Positions 17,975 through 26,455 of a stretch of DNA of 64,000 bases are shown one piece after another. The notes under the pieces are model-generated. The model was not told the DNA's origin. It was given only the letters and a program-made list of their open reading frames with translations, and did no database searches. The first letter of the stretch is position 1. Each line of letters begins with the position of its first letter. The position numbers were made by a program, and so were the translations under genes. The stretch is from Methanobacterium_D sp040373355 (lineage in GTDB: Archaea > Methanobacteriota > Methanobacteria > Methanobacteriales > Methanobacteriaceae), in contig NZ_CP166866.1 of NCBI RefSeq assembly GCF_047495555.1, forward strand, positions 1,080,001-1,144,000, in the 5' to 3' direction.

Positions 17975-18730
17975 GTGATAATAGCAGTAAGCGGAAAGGG
18001 AGGAGTAGGAAAAACATTAGTATCCTCTCTTTTAATTAAATCTTTAACAGGTAGCGAAAAAGATATCTTAGCAATAGATGCGGATCCAGATTCAAATCTT
18101 CCTGAAGCTTTAGGAATAGAAGTGGAGCGCACTGTTGGAGATATCCGAGAAGAGCTTAAAAAAGACACTGCGGCAGGTAATATCCCTTCAGGGGCAAATA
18201 AATGGGATATACTTGATTATAAGATAATGGAATCTGTAATTGAAACTCCAGAATTTGATCTTCTGGTAATGGGAAGACCTGAAGGAAGCGGCTGTTATTG
18301 TGCTGTAAATAACATGCTTCGAAAAATTATCGAAACACTCTCATCAAACTATGATATTATAGTAATTGATACAGAAGCAGGACTTGAACACTTAAGCAGA
18401 AGAACAACTCAAAATGTTGATCTCATGCTTGTTGTTACAGATACTTCCAAAAGAGGGATCTTGACAGCGCAGAGAATTGGAGAACTTTCTAAAGAACTGG
18501 ATATAAGTTTCAAAGAACTGCAGTTAATAGTTAACCGTGTTAAACCTGGAAAAGAAGAAGAAATACTTAAAAAAGTAGATGAAACTGGACTAAACCTTAT
18601 TGGAATGATATTTGAAGATGAAATTGTTTCAGAATACGATGGGGAAGGTATACCTCTGGTTAATCTTCCAGATGAGTCCAATGCAAAAACTGCTATATCA
18701 AAGATAATAAATGATTTAAAACTAATTTGA
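17975..18730 (+). CDS. cooC: CooC-like nickel-insertion ATPase (CODH/ACS maturation)
   Basis: A MinD/ArsA-type P-loop ATPase of 251 residues with the deviant Walker A GKGGVGKT at residues 7-14 and the DADPDSNLPEALG region near 35-48. The motif GSGCYCAVNNMLR near 107-119 carries the CxC pair that binds metal in CooC proteins. IIVIDTEAGLEHLSRRT is the Walker B region. Placement between cdhC and cdhD supports a role in loading Ni into CdhA or CdhC. The start is GTG 17975, 10 bp after the cdhC stop. Confidence 0.92.
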   Translation: MIIAVSGKGGVGKTLVSSLLIKSLTGSEKDILAIDADPDSNLPEALGIEVERTVGDIREELKKDTAAGNIPSGANKWDILDYKIMESVIETPEFDLLVMGRPEGSGCYCAVNNMLRKIIETLSSNYDIIVIDTEAGLEHLSRRTTQNVDLMLVVTDTSKRGILTAQRIGELSKELDISFKELQLIVNRVKPGKEEEILKKVDETGLNLIGMIFEDEIVSEYDGEGIPLVNLPDESNAKTAISKIINDLKLI

Positions 18731-18770
18731 GGATTTTAAAATTTTTATGGAAAAGAAAGGATGTGGGTAA

Positions 18771-19934
18771 ATGGATAAAATGACACAACTTCTTAAACTG
18801 CTTGAAAATACAGATACAATAGAATTAAATGAGTTCAGGATGGATTTTGATGAACTTGAGCTACATTTAATGCCCGCAATTCAGCAGGTTGTTCAGCAGG
18901 CTCAAAAGCAAGCTCAACAAGCTGAAATTGTAAATGAAGCGATATTGGCTGAAGAATTCAAACCACCAATTCATACCTACCCTGGTGAAGTGGCACAGGT
19001 TCAGCTTGGGGCTGGTTCAAGGAAACCAGTATATTTGGGGGGACAGAAAGCTTTATACAGATTTGAAGAGCCGCAGCCAAATCCTCCAGTTGTAACATTT
19101 GATGTTTTTGATATTCCAATGCCTGGACTTCCAAGGCCAATAAGGGAACATTTTGAAGATGTAATGGAACACCCTGGAGAATGGGCTAAAAAAGCAGTTA
19201 AAGACTTTGGAGCAAACATGGTAACAATCCACCTTATTGGAACAGGTCCAAAAGTTATGGATAAAACTCCACAGCAAGCTGCACAGGATATTGAAGAAGT
19301 ATTACAAGCTGTAGACGTTCCTCTGGTAATAGGTGCTTCAGGAGATCCACAAAAAGATCCAGTAGTACTTGAAGCAGCAGCTGCAGCAGCAGAAGATGAA
19401 AGATGTCTTCTTGCATCAGCAAACCTTGACCTTGACTACAGAAAAGTTGCAAAAGCAGCAGTAGATTACAATCATGCAGTTCTTTCATGGGCAATTACTG
19501 ACATAAATATGCAGAAAACACTCAACAAGTACCTCATGAAGGAAGGATTAACACAGAACGATATTGTAATGGATCCTACTACTTGTGCACTTGGTTACGG
19601 AATTGAATTTTCAATTGATGTTATAACCAGAACAAGACTCGCTGCACTTAAAGGGGACACAGATTTACAGATGCCAATGTCTTCTGGAACAACCAATGCA
19701 TGGGGTTCACGTGAAGCATGGATGAAAAAAGAAGAATGGGGACCAACTGACTACAGGGGTCCAATCTGGGAAATATTAACTGGATTAACCATGATGCTTA
19801 GTGGTGTAGATATATTTATGATGCTCCACCCTCAGTCAGTAAAAGCGCTTAGAGAAATTGGAGAAACATTTACAAAAGATTACATGACCACAGACGTACC
19901 TGATATCTCAAACTGGGTCACACAATTAGAATAA
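18771..19934 (+). CDS. cdhD: ACDS complex delta subunit (corrinoid/iron-sulfur protein small subunit)
   Basis: CdhD pairs with CdhE to form the corrinoid iron-sulfur protein that carries the methyl group between tetrahydromethanopterin and CdhC. The 387-residue protein has a Gln-rich helical N-terminus (about 40-60, rich in QQAQKQAQ) and a TIM-barrel domain from about residue 95 (VVTFDVFDIPMPGLPRPIREHF) to about 385. The Gln-rich linker is probably a flexible tether. Located 40 bp after cooC and 12 bp before cdhE. Confidence 0.95.
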   Translation: MDKMTQLLKLLENTDTIELNEFRMDFDELELHLMPAIQQVVQQAQKQAQQAEIVNEAILAEEFKPPIHTYPGEVAQVQLGAGSRKPVYLGGQKALYRFEEPQPNPPVVTFDVFDIPMPGLPRPIREHFEDVMEHPGEWAKKAVKDFGANMVTIHLIGTGPKVMDKTPQQAAQDIEEVLQAVDVPLVIGASGDPQKDPVVLEAAAAAAEDERCLLASANLDLDYRKVAKAAVDYNHAVLSWAITDINMQKTLNKYLMKEGLTQNDIVMDPTTCALGYGIEFSIDVITRTRLAALKGDTDLQMPMSSGTTNAWGSREAWMKKEEWGPTDYRGPIWEILTGLTMMLSGVDIFMMLHPQSVKALREIGETFTKDYMTTDVPDISNWVTQLE

Positions 19935-19946
19935 GGAGGTTGAAAA

Positions 19947-21320
19947 ATGGCCGTTACAGCAATGGATGTTTACAGATTACTTCCAAAAACAAACTGTGCA
20001 AAATGTGGAGAGGCATCATGTATGGCATTTGCCACAAAACTCTCAGAAAAGGAAACAGACCTTGAATTATGCACACAGCTTGCCGCAGATGAATTTGACA
20101 AACTTGCAGATTTACTTGCACCTGCTGTCAGGGAAATAACAGTTGGTAAAGGCGAAAAATCCATGATAGTTGGTGGAGATGAAGTCCTTTACAGATACGA
20201 ATTAACTTATTATAACCAAACTCCTCTTGTAATTGATATAGCTGATGATATGGATGCAGCAGCTTTTGATGAGAGGGTTAAAAAAATAGAAGATACTCAA
20301 TTTGAAAGAACCGGAGAGTTACTCACACTTGATGCTATAGCTCTCAGAAATAAATCTGGAGACGCTAATAAATTTAAGGAAGCAGCACAAAAACTTAAAA
20401 ACTCCAAATTAGCACTTTTACTATGTTCTTTTGATGCAGATGCAATGAAAGCAGCTCTTGAAGTTGTTGGAGATGAACGTCCATTAATTTATGGTGCAAC
20501 AGAAAACAACATCGAACAAATGGCTTCCTTAGCATTAGAATATGATTGTCCTATCGCACTCTTTGTACCAAATGACCTCGAAAAAATGAAGGAACTTTCA
20601 AGGACATTAAGGACTAAAGGAATAACTGATATTGTTCTAGATCCGGGTACATATGTTGGCGCTGGAATTGGAGATACTTTAGATAATTTTGTAATGATAA
20701 GAAGGCTTGCTGTAGAAGAAAGAGATGAAGACTTCAGATTCCCAATCCTTGGAGTTCCAGCACTTACTTGGATGAATGGAGAAGAAGATGAAATTAATAA
20801 TGCAATAAAAGAAGCTACAATCGCAGCAACACTCATGAACAAATATGCAGACATAATGATAATCCATGGAACTGAAATCTGGGAATTAATCCCTGTCTTA
20901 ACATTAAGACAGAGTATTTTCACTGACCCAAGAAAACCTCAAGCAGTAGATGCTGGAGTTTATGAGTTTGGTGAAGTTGATGAAAATTCACCAGTAGCTC
21001 TTACAACTAACTTTGCACTTACTTACTACACTGTAGAAGGAGATTTGAAGTCAGGAAAAGCAAACTGTTATCTTTTAGTACTTGACACTGTAGGAAGAGC
21101 CGTTGACGTAGCTGTGGCTGGTGGTCAGTTTACTGGTAAAGCTATAGCTGACTTAATTAAAGAATGTGGAATAGAAGACAAAGTTAAAACTAGAAAGTGT
21201 GTAATTCCAGGTCTTGGAGCTCCTACAAGTGGTGAAGTTGAAGATGAGACTGGATGGGAAGTTGTTGTAGGCCCTAGAGATTCTTCAGCACTTTCAGATT
21301 TCCTTAAAGAAAAAGTATAA
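19947..21320 (+). CDS. cdhE: ACDS complex gamma subunit (corrinoid/iron-sulfur protein large subunit)
   Basis: The 457-residue protein begins with the [4Fe-4S] motif TNCAKCGEASCMAFA (Cys at about 16, 19, 24) plus Cys at about 41, which holds the cluster that activates the corrinoid. A TIM barrel follows, and the last 130 residues (from about 325) form the B12-binding domain. It methylates the corrinoid from tetrahydromethanopterin and passes the methyl group to CdhC. GGAGG at 19935-19939 precedes the ATG. Confidence 0.95.
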   Translation: MAVTAMDVYRLLPKTNCAKCGEASCMAFATKLSEKETDLELCTQLAADEFDKLADLLAPAVREITVGKGEKSMIVGGDEVLYRYELTYYNQTPLVIDIADDMDAAAFDERVKKIEDTQFERTGELLTLDAIALRNKSGDANKFKEAAQKLKNSKLALLLCSFDADAMKAALEVVGDERPLIYGATENNIEQMASLALEYDCPIALFVPNDLEKMKELSRTLRTKGITDIVLDPGTYVGAGIGDTLDNFVMIRRLAVEERDEDFRFPILGVPALTWMNGEEDEINNAIKEATIAATLMNKYADIMIIHGTEIWELIPVLTLRQSIFTDPRKPQAVDAGVYEFGEVDENSPVALTTNFALTYYTVEGDLKSGKANCYLLVLDTVGRAVDVAVAGGQFTGKAIADLIKECGIEDKVKTRKCVIPGLGAPTSGEVEDETGWEVVVGPRDSSALSDFLKEKV

Positions 21321-21339
21321 CTGATTAGAAGGGATAACA

Positions 21340-21807
21340 ATGAAAACATTGATGGTAGTAGACCCACGAATGTGCTCTGAATGCAAAGACTGCATTACGG
21401 CATGCGAAAAAGAACATGGAACTGCTAGAGCTAAAAAAAGCAGTTCAATACCAATTTTTTGCATGCAATGTCACCCTGATAAAGCACCATGTGCCAGAAT
21501 CTGCCCAACAGGAGCTATAAAAGAGGAAGATGGAACTCTCAGAGTCGATGATGATGCATGTATTCTATGTAGATTATGCATGATAGCATGTCCAATTGGA
21601 ATTATTACAATTGACGAAGAAAAGAAATCTGTCCAGAAATGTACTTTGTGCATGGAAACTGACGGTATTCTACCTGCATGTGTCGAAGCGTGTAAAGATA
21701 ATGTTTTGAAAGTATTCTCCATTGAAGAACTTGAAGAGCTTAAAAATGACGCTCGAATTGCAGAAATTCTTGAGGAAACTCTAAGAACATCTAAAGATAA
21801 GATTTAA
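21340..21807 (+). CDS. 4Fe-4S ferredoxin, CooF/HycB-like polyferredoxin of the ACDS operon
   Basis: A 155-residue iron-sulfur protein with Cys motifs CSECKDCITACEKEHG at 13-28, CMQCHPDKAPCARICP near 46-61, CILCRLCMIACP near 76-87, and CTLCMETDG plus CVEAC near 100-120. This four-cluster arrangement is that of CooF-like electron-transfer proteins. As the last gene of the cdh operon it probably carries electrons to or from CdhA. The operon ends about 35 bp before the convergent ogt gene. Confidence 0.88.
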   Translation: MKTLMVVDPRMCSECKDCITACEKEHGTARAKKSSSIPIFCMQCHPDKAPCARICPTGAIKEEDGTLRVDDDACILCRLCMIACPIGIITIDEEKKSVQKCTLCMETDGILPACVEACKDNVLKVFSIEELEELKNDARIAEILEETLRTSKDKI

Positions 21808-21841
21808 CCTAAAAATCTTTTCTCTCTTTATTTTATAATAT

Positions 21842-22384
21842 TTAAGAACTTTTTTTATTCAAAAATTGTTGTTTAATTTTTTCATTTTCTATACAAATCC
21901 CTTCATTTTCTAATATCTCTTTTTTCATTTTGGTTCCACCAAAAAATCCTCCAATATTAAAATCAGATCTAATAACTCTGTGGCAAGGAATAATTAATGG
22001 TAATGGATTTTTACCTATTGCAGTCCCTACAGCCCTGTAAGCTTTTGAATTGATGGCTTCTGAAATTTGTTTATATGTTTTTACTTCTCCTTTTGGTATT
22101 TTCATTACTTCAAGGAGCACTTTTTCTTGAAATTCATTAAAATTTAAATATAATTCTTCTTTTTTAATTGAATCCTCTTTTCCATAATATAGATTACAGA
22201 TTAATTTTGCAAAGTGACAATATTCATCTGATAGCGTATATGAATCAAACCCTTTTGAAATTGCAGTTAATGCATCTTTTTTGTTTTCCTTTGGCAAAAT
22301 AGCCCTTATAATTTTACCTTTTCCAACGGCAACTGCAAAATAAAGATTTTCATGGTTATATATTGAAATAATTATATTAGAAAT
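21842..22384 (-). CDS. ogt: Methylated-DNA--protein-cysteine S-methyltransferase, probable AUU start
   Basis: This suicide enzyme repairs O6-alkylguanine in DNA by moving the alkyl group to its own Cys. The catalytic motif IIPCHRVI and the preceding helix-turn-helix (KTYKQISEAINSKAYRAVGTAIGKNP) are intact. The first ATG/GTG/TTG in frame is a TTG at 22297, which lacks a good ribosome-binding site and cuts into the N-terminal domain. Upstream in the same frame the coding pattern continues (ENLYFAVAVGKGKIIRAILP) back to an ATT codon at 22384 placed 7 nt after GGGGAGG (22398-22392). With that start the protein has 180 residues. An AUU start or a sequencing error are both possible. Confidence 0.85.
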   Translation of the reverse strand: MSNIIISIYNHENLYFAVAVGKGKIIRAILPKENKKDALTAISKGFDSYTLSDEYCHFAKLICNLYYGKEDSIKKEELYLNFNEFQEKVLLEVMKIPKGEVKTYKQISEAINSKAYRAVGTAIGKNPLPLIIPCHRVIRSDFNIGGFFGGTKMKKEILENEGICIENEKIKQQFLNKKSS

Positions 22385-22445
22385 AGATATTCCTCCCCTC
22401 TTGAAAATAATAGATTTATTGCTTTTAAGAACTAATCGAAAACAT

Positions 22446-22456
22446 ATATTTTTAAA
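22446..22456 (-). promoter_or_regulatory. Candidate TATA box of ogt
   Basis: On the minus strand TTTAAAAATAT sits at about 22456-22446. It predicts a transcript start near 22425, giving a leader of about 40 nt that contains the GGGGAGG site before the ATT codon at 22384. This supports a start upstream of the TTG at 22297. Confidence 0.4.
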
Positions 22457-22502
22457 TGATAGATAAAAGTGTTCATATATTTTAATTTATTATGCCTTAA
22501 AT

Positions 22503-23651
22503 TTATATGATATCTTTTATGAGTCTAAAAAGACTTGGAGATTCTTTTGCAAGGCTTAAAAGTGAAGTAGCTGAAATTGAATTAAGATCTCTTTCTTTCA
22601 TGAATTTTATGAGTACATTTAATTCTTTATCATTTAATTTATCCATGATCTTTCGATATTTAAGTGATCTTTTTATAGTATTTCCTATTTCATCTCTCCA
22701 TAATTCTTCATATCTTTTTAAGAACTTGGAAGATGTATTTCCAGATCGAATAGATTCTGCAGCAACCATTCCTGCTATTTTTCCACATACAGCTGCAAGA
22801 TCGATTCCGCCTCCAGTAATGGGATCAACATGACCTGCAGCATCTCCAACAACCATTAATCCATCTGTATATGTTTTTTCAATTGGGCCAGATACTGGAA
22901 CTCCTCCAACATTAATTTCAATAGGAGTTCCACCTAGATTTGATGTGAATTTATTTAAATAGCCGTAGGCAGTTTCTTTTGATGTTCTAATACCTATACC
23001 TACGCTTGTGACTCCATTGTCATTTGGAAAAATCCATACATAACCTCCTGGGGCTACATCATTACCAAAATAAAACTGCATATAATTAGGGTCTGTTTCT
23101 ATTCCTGTCATTTTATATTGAACACAGGAACACATGTCATTGAGTCCCCATGTAGAATTTAAACCTGCCATTCTGGCAATATTTGATTCTATTCCATCTG
23201 CAGCAATTACTAAATCTGATTCAATTTCAATGGTATTACCTAAATGTCTTGCAATAACTCCGCTAACTTTCCCATCTTTAATAATAAGATCTTTTACATT
23301 AGTTTTAACCATGATATCGGTACCTGCATCTGCAGATTCTATTGCAAGACTTTTATCAAATACTTTTCTATCTAAAATATATCCTTTTTCATTGTTTCCG
23401 TCCATACGAAAACTGTTTCCATCTGGAGAATGAATATCTCCACCATAAATTGTGGTTCTAATGTACTTACTTGAAGGTTTTATTCCAAGTGTTTGAAATG
23501 TCTTTTCGGTAGTTGCTTCAGCACATTGAAGTGGAACTCCAATTTCTTGCTTCTTTTCAATCATCAAAACATTTGCACCATTTTTAGATGCAAAAAGTGA
23601 TGAAACAGATCCTGCAACACGTCCCCCTACAACGATAACATCATATTTCAT
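22503..23651 (-). CDS. Geranylgeranyl reductase family protein (digeranylgeranylglycerophospholipid reductase)
   Basis: A flavoenzyme that saturates the isoprenoid chains of archaeal membrane lipids. The 382-residue protein opens with the FAD-binding VVVGGRVAGSVSSLFAS (residues 6-22), has the PxxCAE-type segment VPLQCAEATTE near 39-49 that is typical of the family, and the second FAD motif GLMVVGDAAGHVDPITGGGID near 264-284. The preceding ferredoxin gene stops directly against its ATG, so the two are co-translated and the ferredoxin is the likely electron donor. Confidence 0.9.
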   Translation of the reverse strand: MKYDVIVVGGRVAGSVSSLFASKNGANVLMIEKKQEIGVPLQCAEATTEKTFQTLGIKPSSKYIRTTIYGGDIHSPDGNSFRMDGNNEKGYILDRKVFDKSLAIESADAGTDIMVKTNVKDLIIKDGKVSGVIARHLGNTIEIESDLVIAADGIESNIARMAGLNSTWGLNDMCSCVQYKMTGIETDPNYMQFYFGNDVAPGGYVWIFPNDNGVTSVGIGIRTSKETAYGYLNKFTSNLGGTPIEINVGGVPVSGPIEKTYTDGLMVVGDAAGHVDPITGGGIDLAAVCGKIAGMVAAESIRSGNTSSKFLKRYEELWRDEIGNTIKRSLKYRKIMDKLNDKELNVLIKFMKERDLNSISATSLLSLAKESPSLFRLIKDII

Positions 23652-23819
23652 TTAATCACCTGAAAATGCTCCTAAGGGACATATAAGTGCGCATCGTCCG
23701 CAATTATCACATTTATTATTATCTAAAATTGCAGCTCCTTCCTTAATCTCTAATGAACCTTGGGGACAAATGCTGATACAAGCCCCACAATAGCCACATT
23801 TTTCATCTTGAAATTCCAT
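23652..23819 (-). CDS. Small 2[4Fe-4S] ferredoxin
   Basis: A 55-residue ferredoxin with CGYCGACISICP (Cys at 8, 11, 14, 18) and CDNCGRCALICP (Cys at 37, 40, 43, 47), the classical two-cluster pattern. Its TAA stop (23652-23654) abuts the ATG of the geranylgeranyl reductase gene, and its own GGTGAT at the 3' end serves as that gene's ribosome-binding site. It probably donates electrons to the reductase. The ATG at 23819 follows GGTGA. Confidence 0.88.
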   Translation of the reverse strand: MEFQDEKCGYCGACISICPQGSLEIKEGAAILDNNKCDNCGRCALICPLGAFSGD

Positions 23820-24155
23820 TACATTTCACCAACTAAATTAAGGATAAAATTAAGAAAATTTATCATAAGAATATTTGTATTTAAGGATATATATAATTTT
23901 TTAGGGTATAGAATAACAATAAATAAATTTAAGCATCGTAAATGCATAATACTAAATGAAATCAGCTTAATTATAGTTTATAGTGTTTTTGTTTTAAGTT
24001 AGAAAAAGCTTAAATACTAGATATTTCTAAGTTATATGTACTCGTAGAATTTACGAGTTCCTATATGAAGTTTAAATCTAATTTTATTAAATTTAATTTA
24101 AATTAGAAACAAAACCGTTAACTTAATATAGGATATCGAATAACTTTTAAGTTAT
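23820..24155. other. Intergenic region upstream of tRNA-Leu; possible small RNA
   Basis: The interval holds the promoter of the ferredoxin-reductase pair and that of tRNA-Leu. A TATA-like GCTTAAATA (24008-24016) is followed about 25 bp downstream by a perfect hairpin (ACTCGTA at 24040-24046, loop GAATT, partner 24052-24058) and then by a second, AT-rich inverted repeat (CTAATTT at 24078-24084 and AAATTAG at 24100-24106, with a palindromic centre). The layout would suit a short untranslated RNA, but there is no conservation evidence. Confidence 0.3.
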
Positions 24156-24238
24156 GCAGGGGTGCCCGAGCGGCCAAAGGGGGTGGACTTAAGATCCTCT
24201 GGCGTAGGCCTTCGTGGGTTCGAATCCCATCCCCTGCA
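24156..24238 (+). tRNA. tRNA-Leu (anticodon TAA)
   Basis: An 83-nt class II tRNA. The acceptor stem GCAGGGG (24156-24162) pairs with CCCCTGC (24231-24237), with discriminator A. The anticodon loop CTTAAGA gives UAA. There is a long variable arm, and the T arm reads GTGGG-TTCGAAT-CCCAT. No intron is seen and the CCA end is not encoded. Confidence 0.96.
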
Positions 24239-24243
24239 CTTCA

Positions 24244-24297
24244 CTTTTTCCTCGAAAAAGCTGAACCAAAATATCCTCGCTCAAACTACGTTTGAGC
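24244..24297. repeat. Hairpin pair between the two tRNA genes (cluster C, left part)
   Basis: Two perfect stems with 3-nt loops lie directly behind tRNA-Leu: CTTTTTC with loop CTC (24244-24260) and GCTCAAAC with loop TAC (24279-24297). The second has flanking ATCC/GGAT that can extend it across a small internal loop. The first could act in tRNA-Leu termination. Confidence 0.55.
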
Positions 24298-24374
24298 TGC
24301 GGATGGACACTTCATATTTATCGGAATTTTTAAGCCGTATTATATTTTAGTAAAAATAACTAATATTCTATTTT

Positions 24375-24447
24375 GCCCTAGTGGCTTAGCTGGTAGAGCG
24401 ATGCCTTGGTAAGGCATAGACCGGGGGTTCGAATCCCCCCTAGGGCT
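24375..24447 (+). tRNA. tRNA-Thr (anticodon GGT)
   Basis: A 73-nt tRNA. The acceptor stem GCCCTAG (24375-24381) pairs with CTAGGGC (24440-24446). The anticodon stem ATGCC/GGCAT holds loop TTGGTAA, giving GGU. The T arm reads GGGGG-TTCGAAT-CCCCC. The discriminator is U, and CCA is not encoded. Confidence 0.95.
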
Positions 24448-24455
24448 TCATTTCA

Positions 24456-24589
24456 ACCTTTTTTTGCAAAAAAGGTCCTCAAAATCTTTGATTTTCGAGT
24501 GATTGATCAAAAAATCCCTCAAAAAATCGAAGATTTTTTGGGGCACAAAACGATAGTTTCGACTGCCTCGCGAAAAACAAATTTTTCGC
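24456..24589. repeat. Hairpin cluster C, right part, downstream of tRNA-Thr
   Basis: Four perfect stems in 134 bp: ACCTTTTTT with loop TGC (24456-24476, 9 bp); AAAATC with loop TTT (24481-24495, with CTC/GAG flanks); CAAAAAATC with loop GAA (24520-24540, 9 bp); and GCGAAAAA with loop CAAA (24570-24589). The first carries a T-run and may end the tRNA-Thr transcript. Linkers include GGGGCAC, the complement type of the TGCCC linkers in the other clusters. Confidence 0.6.
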
Positions 24590-24740
24590 TGCGGAAAGTT
24601 AAAATAAATAACAACATCCATTTTTACTTTTAAATATTAATTATTTTAAAATTTTATATCAGAATTTTTATTTTTAATAAAGTTTATATCATATCAACCT
24701 TTATTATCAAACAATACTATCATTATCTAGGTGACAATTT

Positions 24741-25547
24741 ATGGTAAAAAAAATAGCACAGCTATCTGATGTACACTTTGGAGAGAAGAACTTCTCCAAT
24801 GACTTGAAAAATAACTTATTAAAACAGTTAGAAGATGAAAATCCCGATCTTATCATTGTTGCGGGTGATTTAACCACAGAAGGTTACGCCCATGAATGGG
24901 AAGATGCAGCAGTATTTGTAGATGAACTTAGGGCAATAACTGATACTTATACAATCCCTGGAAATCATGATGCACGTAATGTAGGACTTCTTCATTTTGA
25001 AAAACTAATTGGACACAGAAAATTTGTACATCTTGATAAAAATTCAGGATTTGCAATTATAGGACTAGACTCTTCAGAGCCTGATATTAATGACGGTCAA
25101 ATCGGCGCGGACCAGATGGACTGGTTAAGAATGGAATTAGATAAAGTACCTGACGATTTTTGTAAAATTGTAACATTCCACCATCATTTACTGCCTATTC
25201 CTCAAACTGGAAGAGAAAGAAATATTTTACTCGATTCTGGAGATTTACTTAGAACTTTCAGTGAATATGGAGTAGATTTTGTCCTGAATGGTCATAAGCA
25301 CGTTCCTAATGTATGGATGATAGAAAAAATGGTCACTTTAAACTCTGGAACAGCAACAACAAAAAAACTTAGAGGTCATACTTATCCATCTCATAATCAG
25401 TTAATAATTAAAGATGATCAGATTCTTGTAAACCTCATAAACACTGAAACCGGATATAAAAGAGAATTAGCTAATTATTCTGTTAAAGTGGAAAAAGAGG
25501 AGTATGTTATTTGTTCTTATAAGCATAACTCACTTCATGCTTTATAA
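24741..25547 (+). CDS. Calcineurin-like metallophosphoesterase (CpdA/phosphodiesterase type)
   Basis: A 268-residue soluble protein with all metal-binding motifs of the family: QLSDVHFG (residues 7-14), VAGDLT (about 40-45), PGNHDA (about 73-78), TFHHHLLP (about 148-155) and NGHKHVP (about 183-189). These bind two metal ions and hydrolyse phosphodiesters or monoesters. It resembles class III cyclic nucleotide phosphodiesterases, but the substrate is not known. The ATG follows GGTGAC. It is preceded by hairpin cluster C and is probably monocistronic. Confidence 0.88.
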   Translation: MVKKIAQLSDVHFGEKNFSNDLKNNLLKQLEDENPDLIIVAGDLTTEGYAHEWEDAAVFVDELRAITDTYTIPGNHDARNVGLLHFEKLIGHRKFVHLDKNSGFAIIGLDSSEPDINDGQIGADQMDWLRMELDKVPDDFCKIVTFHHHLLPIPQTGRERNILLDSGDLLRTFSEYGVDFVLNGHKHVPNVWMIEKMVTLNSGTATTKKLRGHTYPSHNQLIIKDDQILVNLINTETGYKRELANYSVKVEKEEYVICSYKHNSLHAL

Positions 25548-25837
25548 TAAACAAATAAAATTATTTTTTTAACTTATTTAATAATATAAATATAACATTT
25601 CAGCAATTTATTATTGTAAGATGATTATCTAGAAGTTTAAGTTAAAAAATAAACTTAAACACTTTTTCCATTTATTTTATAACTATTTAGATACTTTATA
25701 CGAACTATATTTCTATAAGTAGGAACAATCTTTATATTCTCTAAACTTAAATTATAAAAAATACAGAATAACTTAATTAAAATAATATTAATGTGAATTT
25801 TTTTATTACAATTTAAAAAATAAACTATGTGATTTTT
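25548..25837. other. AT-rich intergenic region
   Basis: No convincing gene or structured RNA is visible in these 290 bp. Several TATA-like stretches occur, and the promoter of the membrane protein/HTH-PhoU pair must lie here. Confidence 0.4.
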
Positions 25838-26446
25838 ATGTCCAAAATGTTAGATGTGGTAATGGCAGGTGTAATCTCTGGAATTGTTGCATTTACCACT
25901 TCAAAAATGGGAATATCTGGAACAGTAATAGGGGCCGTTTTAGGAGCTATGCTCTACCAACTAATGACTCACTTTATTAAAGAACCCCTGAATAATGTGA
26001 AAAAAAATAAAATAGAAACTAACATAAAAACAAGGTTAGTATATGCTATTCCCTTAATTATCATTGTAGCTATTGAAATTATTTACATATTTGCAGAAGT
26101 ATACTCAAAACCAGGGCAAATATTTTATTTTCTGGAAAATGCAACCGATTGGAATCTATTTAGATCCATTGGAATAGGGCTAATTTTAATGGGAGTATAT
26201 CCATTATGGATATCTGAAAATATAAGACGTTCGTATGGTTATATAATATTATCTGTAGGTATAATTATACTATTAAAAGGGCTAGCAGATTTAAATCTGG
26301 CAATTGTGGAATTATACTCTCCACTATTTGCAGAATTTAGTGTTATAATCTCTTTAGGTGTTATAGCTGCATTATTGTACGTTATTCTATCAATAGTTCA
26401 AGAATCAATAATAATTAACCATGAGGAAATTGAACAAAGTAATTAA
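25838..26446 (+). CDS. Hypothetical multi-pass membrane protein
   Basis: The 202-residue protein begins with a glycine-rich hydrophobic segment (residues 5-45, with ISGTVIGAVLGAMLYQ) that resembles soluble-vesicle or glycine-zipper sequences, then a basic loop, then about four more membrane helices. I do not recognise the family. ATG 25838 is preferred, since GTGAT lies at 25829-25833. It ends 9 bp before the HTH-PhoU gene, so the two are probably co-transcribed and the protein may act in phosphate or membrane-stress sensing, but this is only context. Confidence 0.7.
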   Translation: MSKMLDVVMAGVISGIVAFTTSKMGISGTVIGAVLGAMLYQLMTHFIKEPLNNVKKNKIETNIKTRLVYAIPLIIIVAIEIIYIFAEVYSKPGQIFYFLENATDWNLFRSIGIGLILMGVYPLWISENIRRSYGYIILSVGIIILLKGLADLNLAIVELYSPLFAEFSVIISLGVIAALLYVILSIVQESIIINHEEIEQSN

Positions 26447-26455
26447 TGGGATATT

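Noticed and set aside
20489..20923. 144-codon minus-strand frame inside cdhE
   Set aside because: Complement of a conserved gene with typical shadow composition.
24162..24350. Open frame through tRNA-Leu
   Set aside because: It reads across a clear tRNA and two hairpins.
24406..24633. Open frame through tRNA-Thr
   Set aside because: It begins inside the tRNA and continues through hairpin cluster C.
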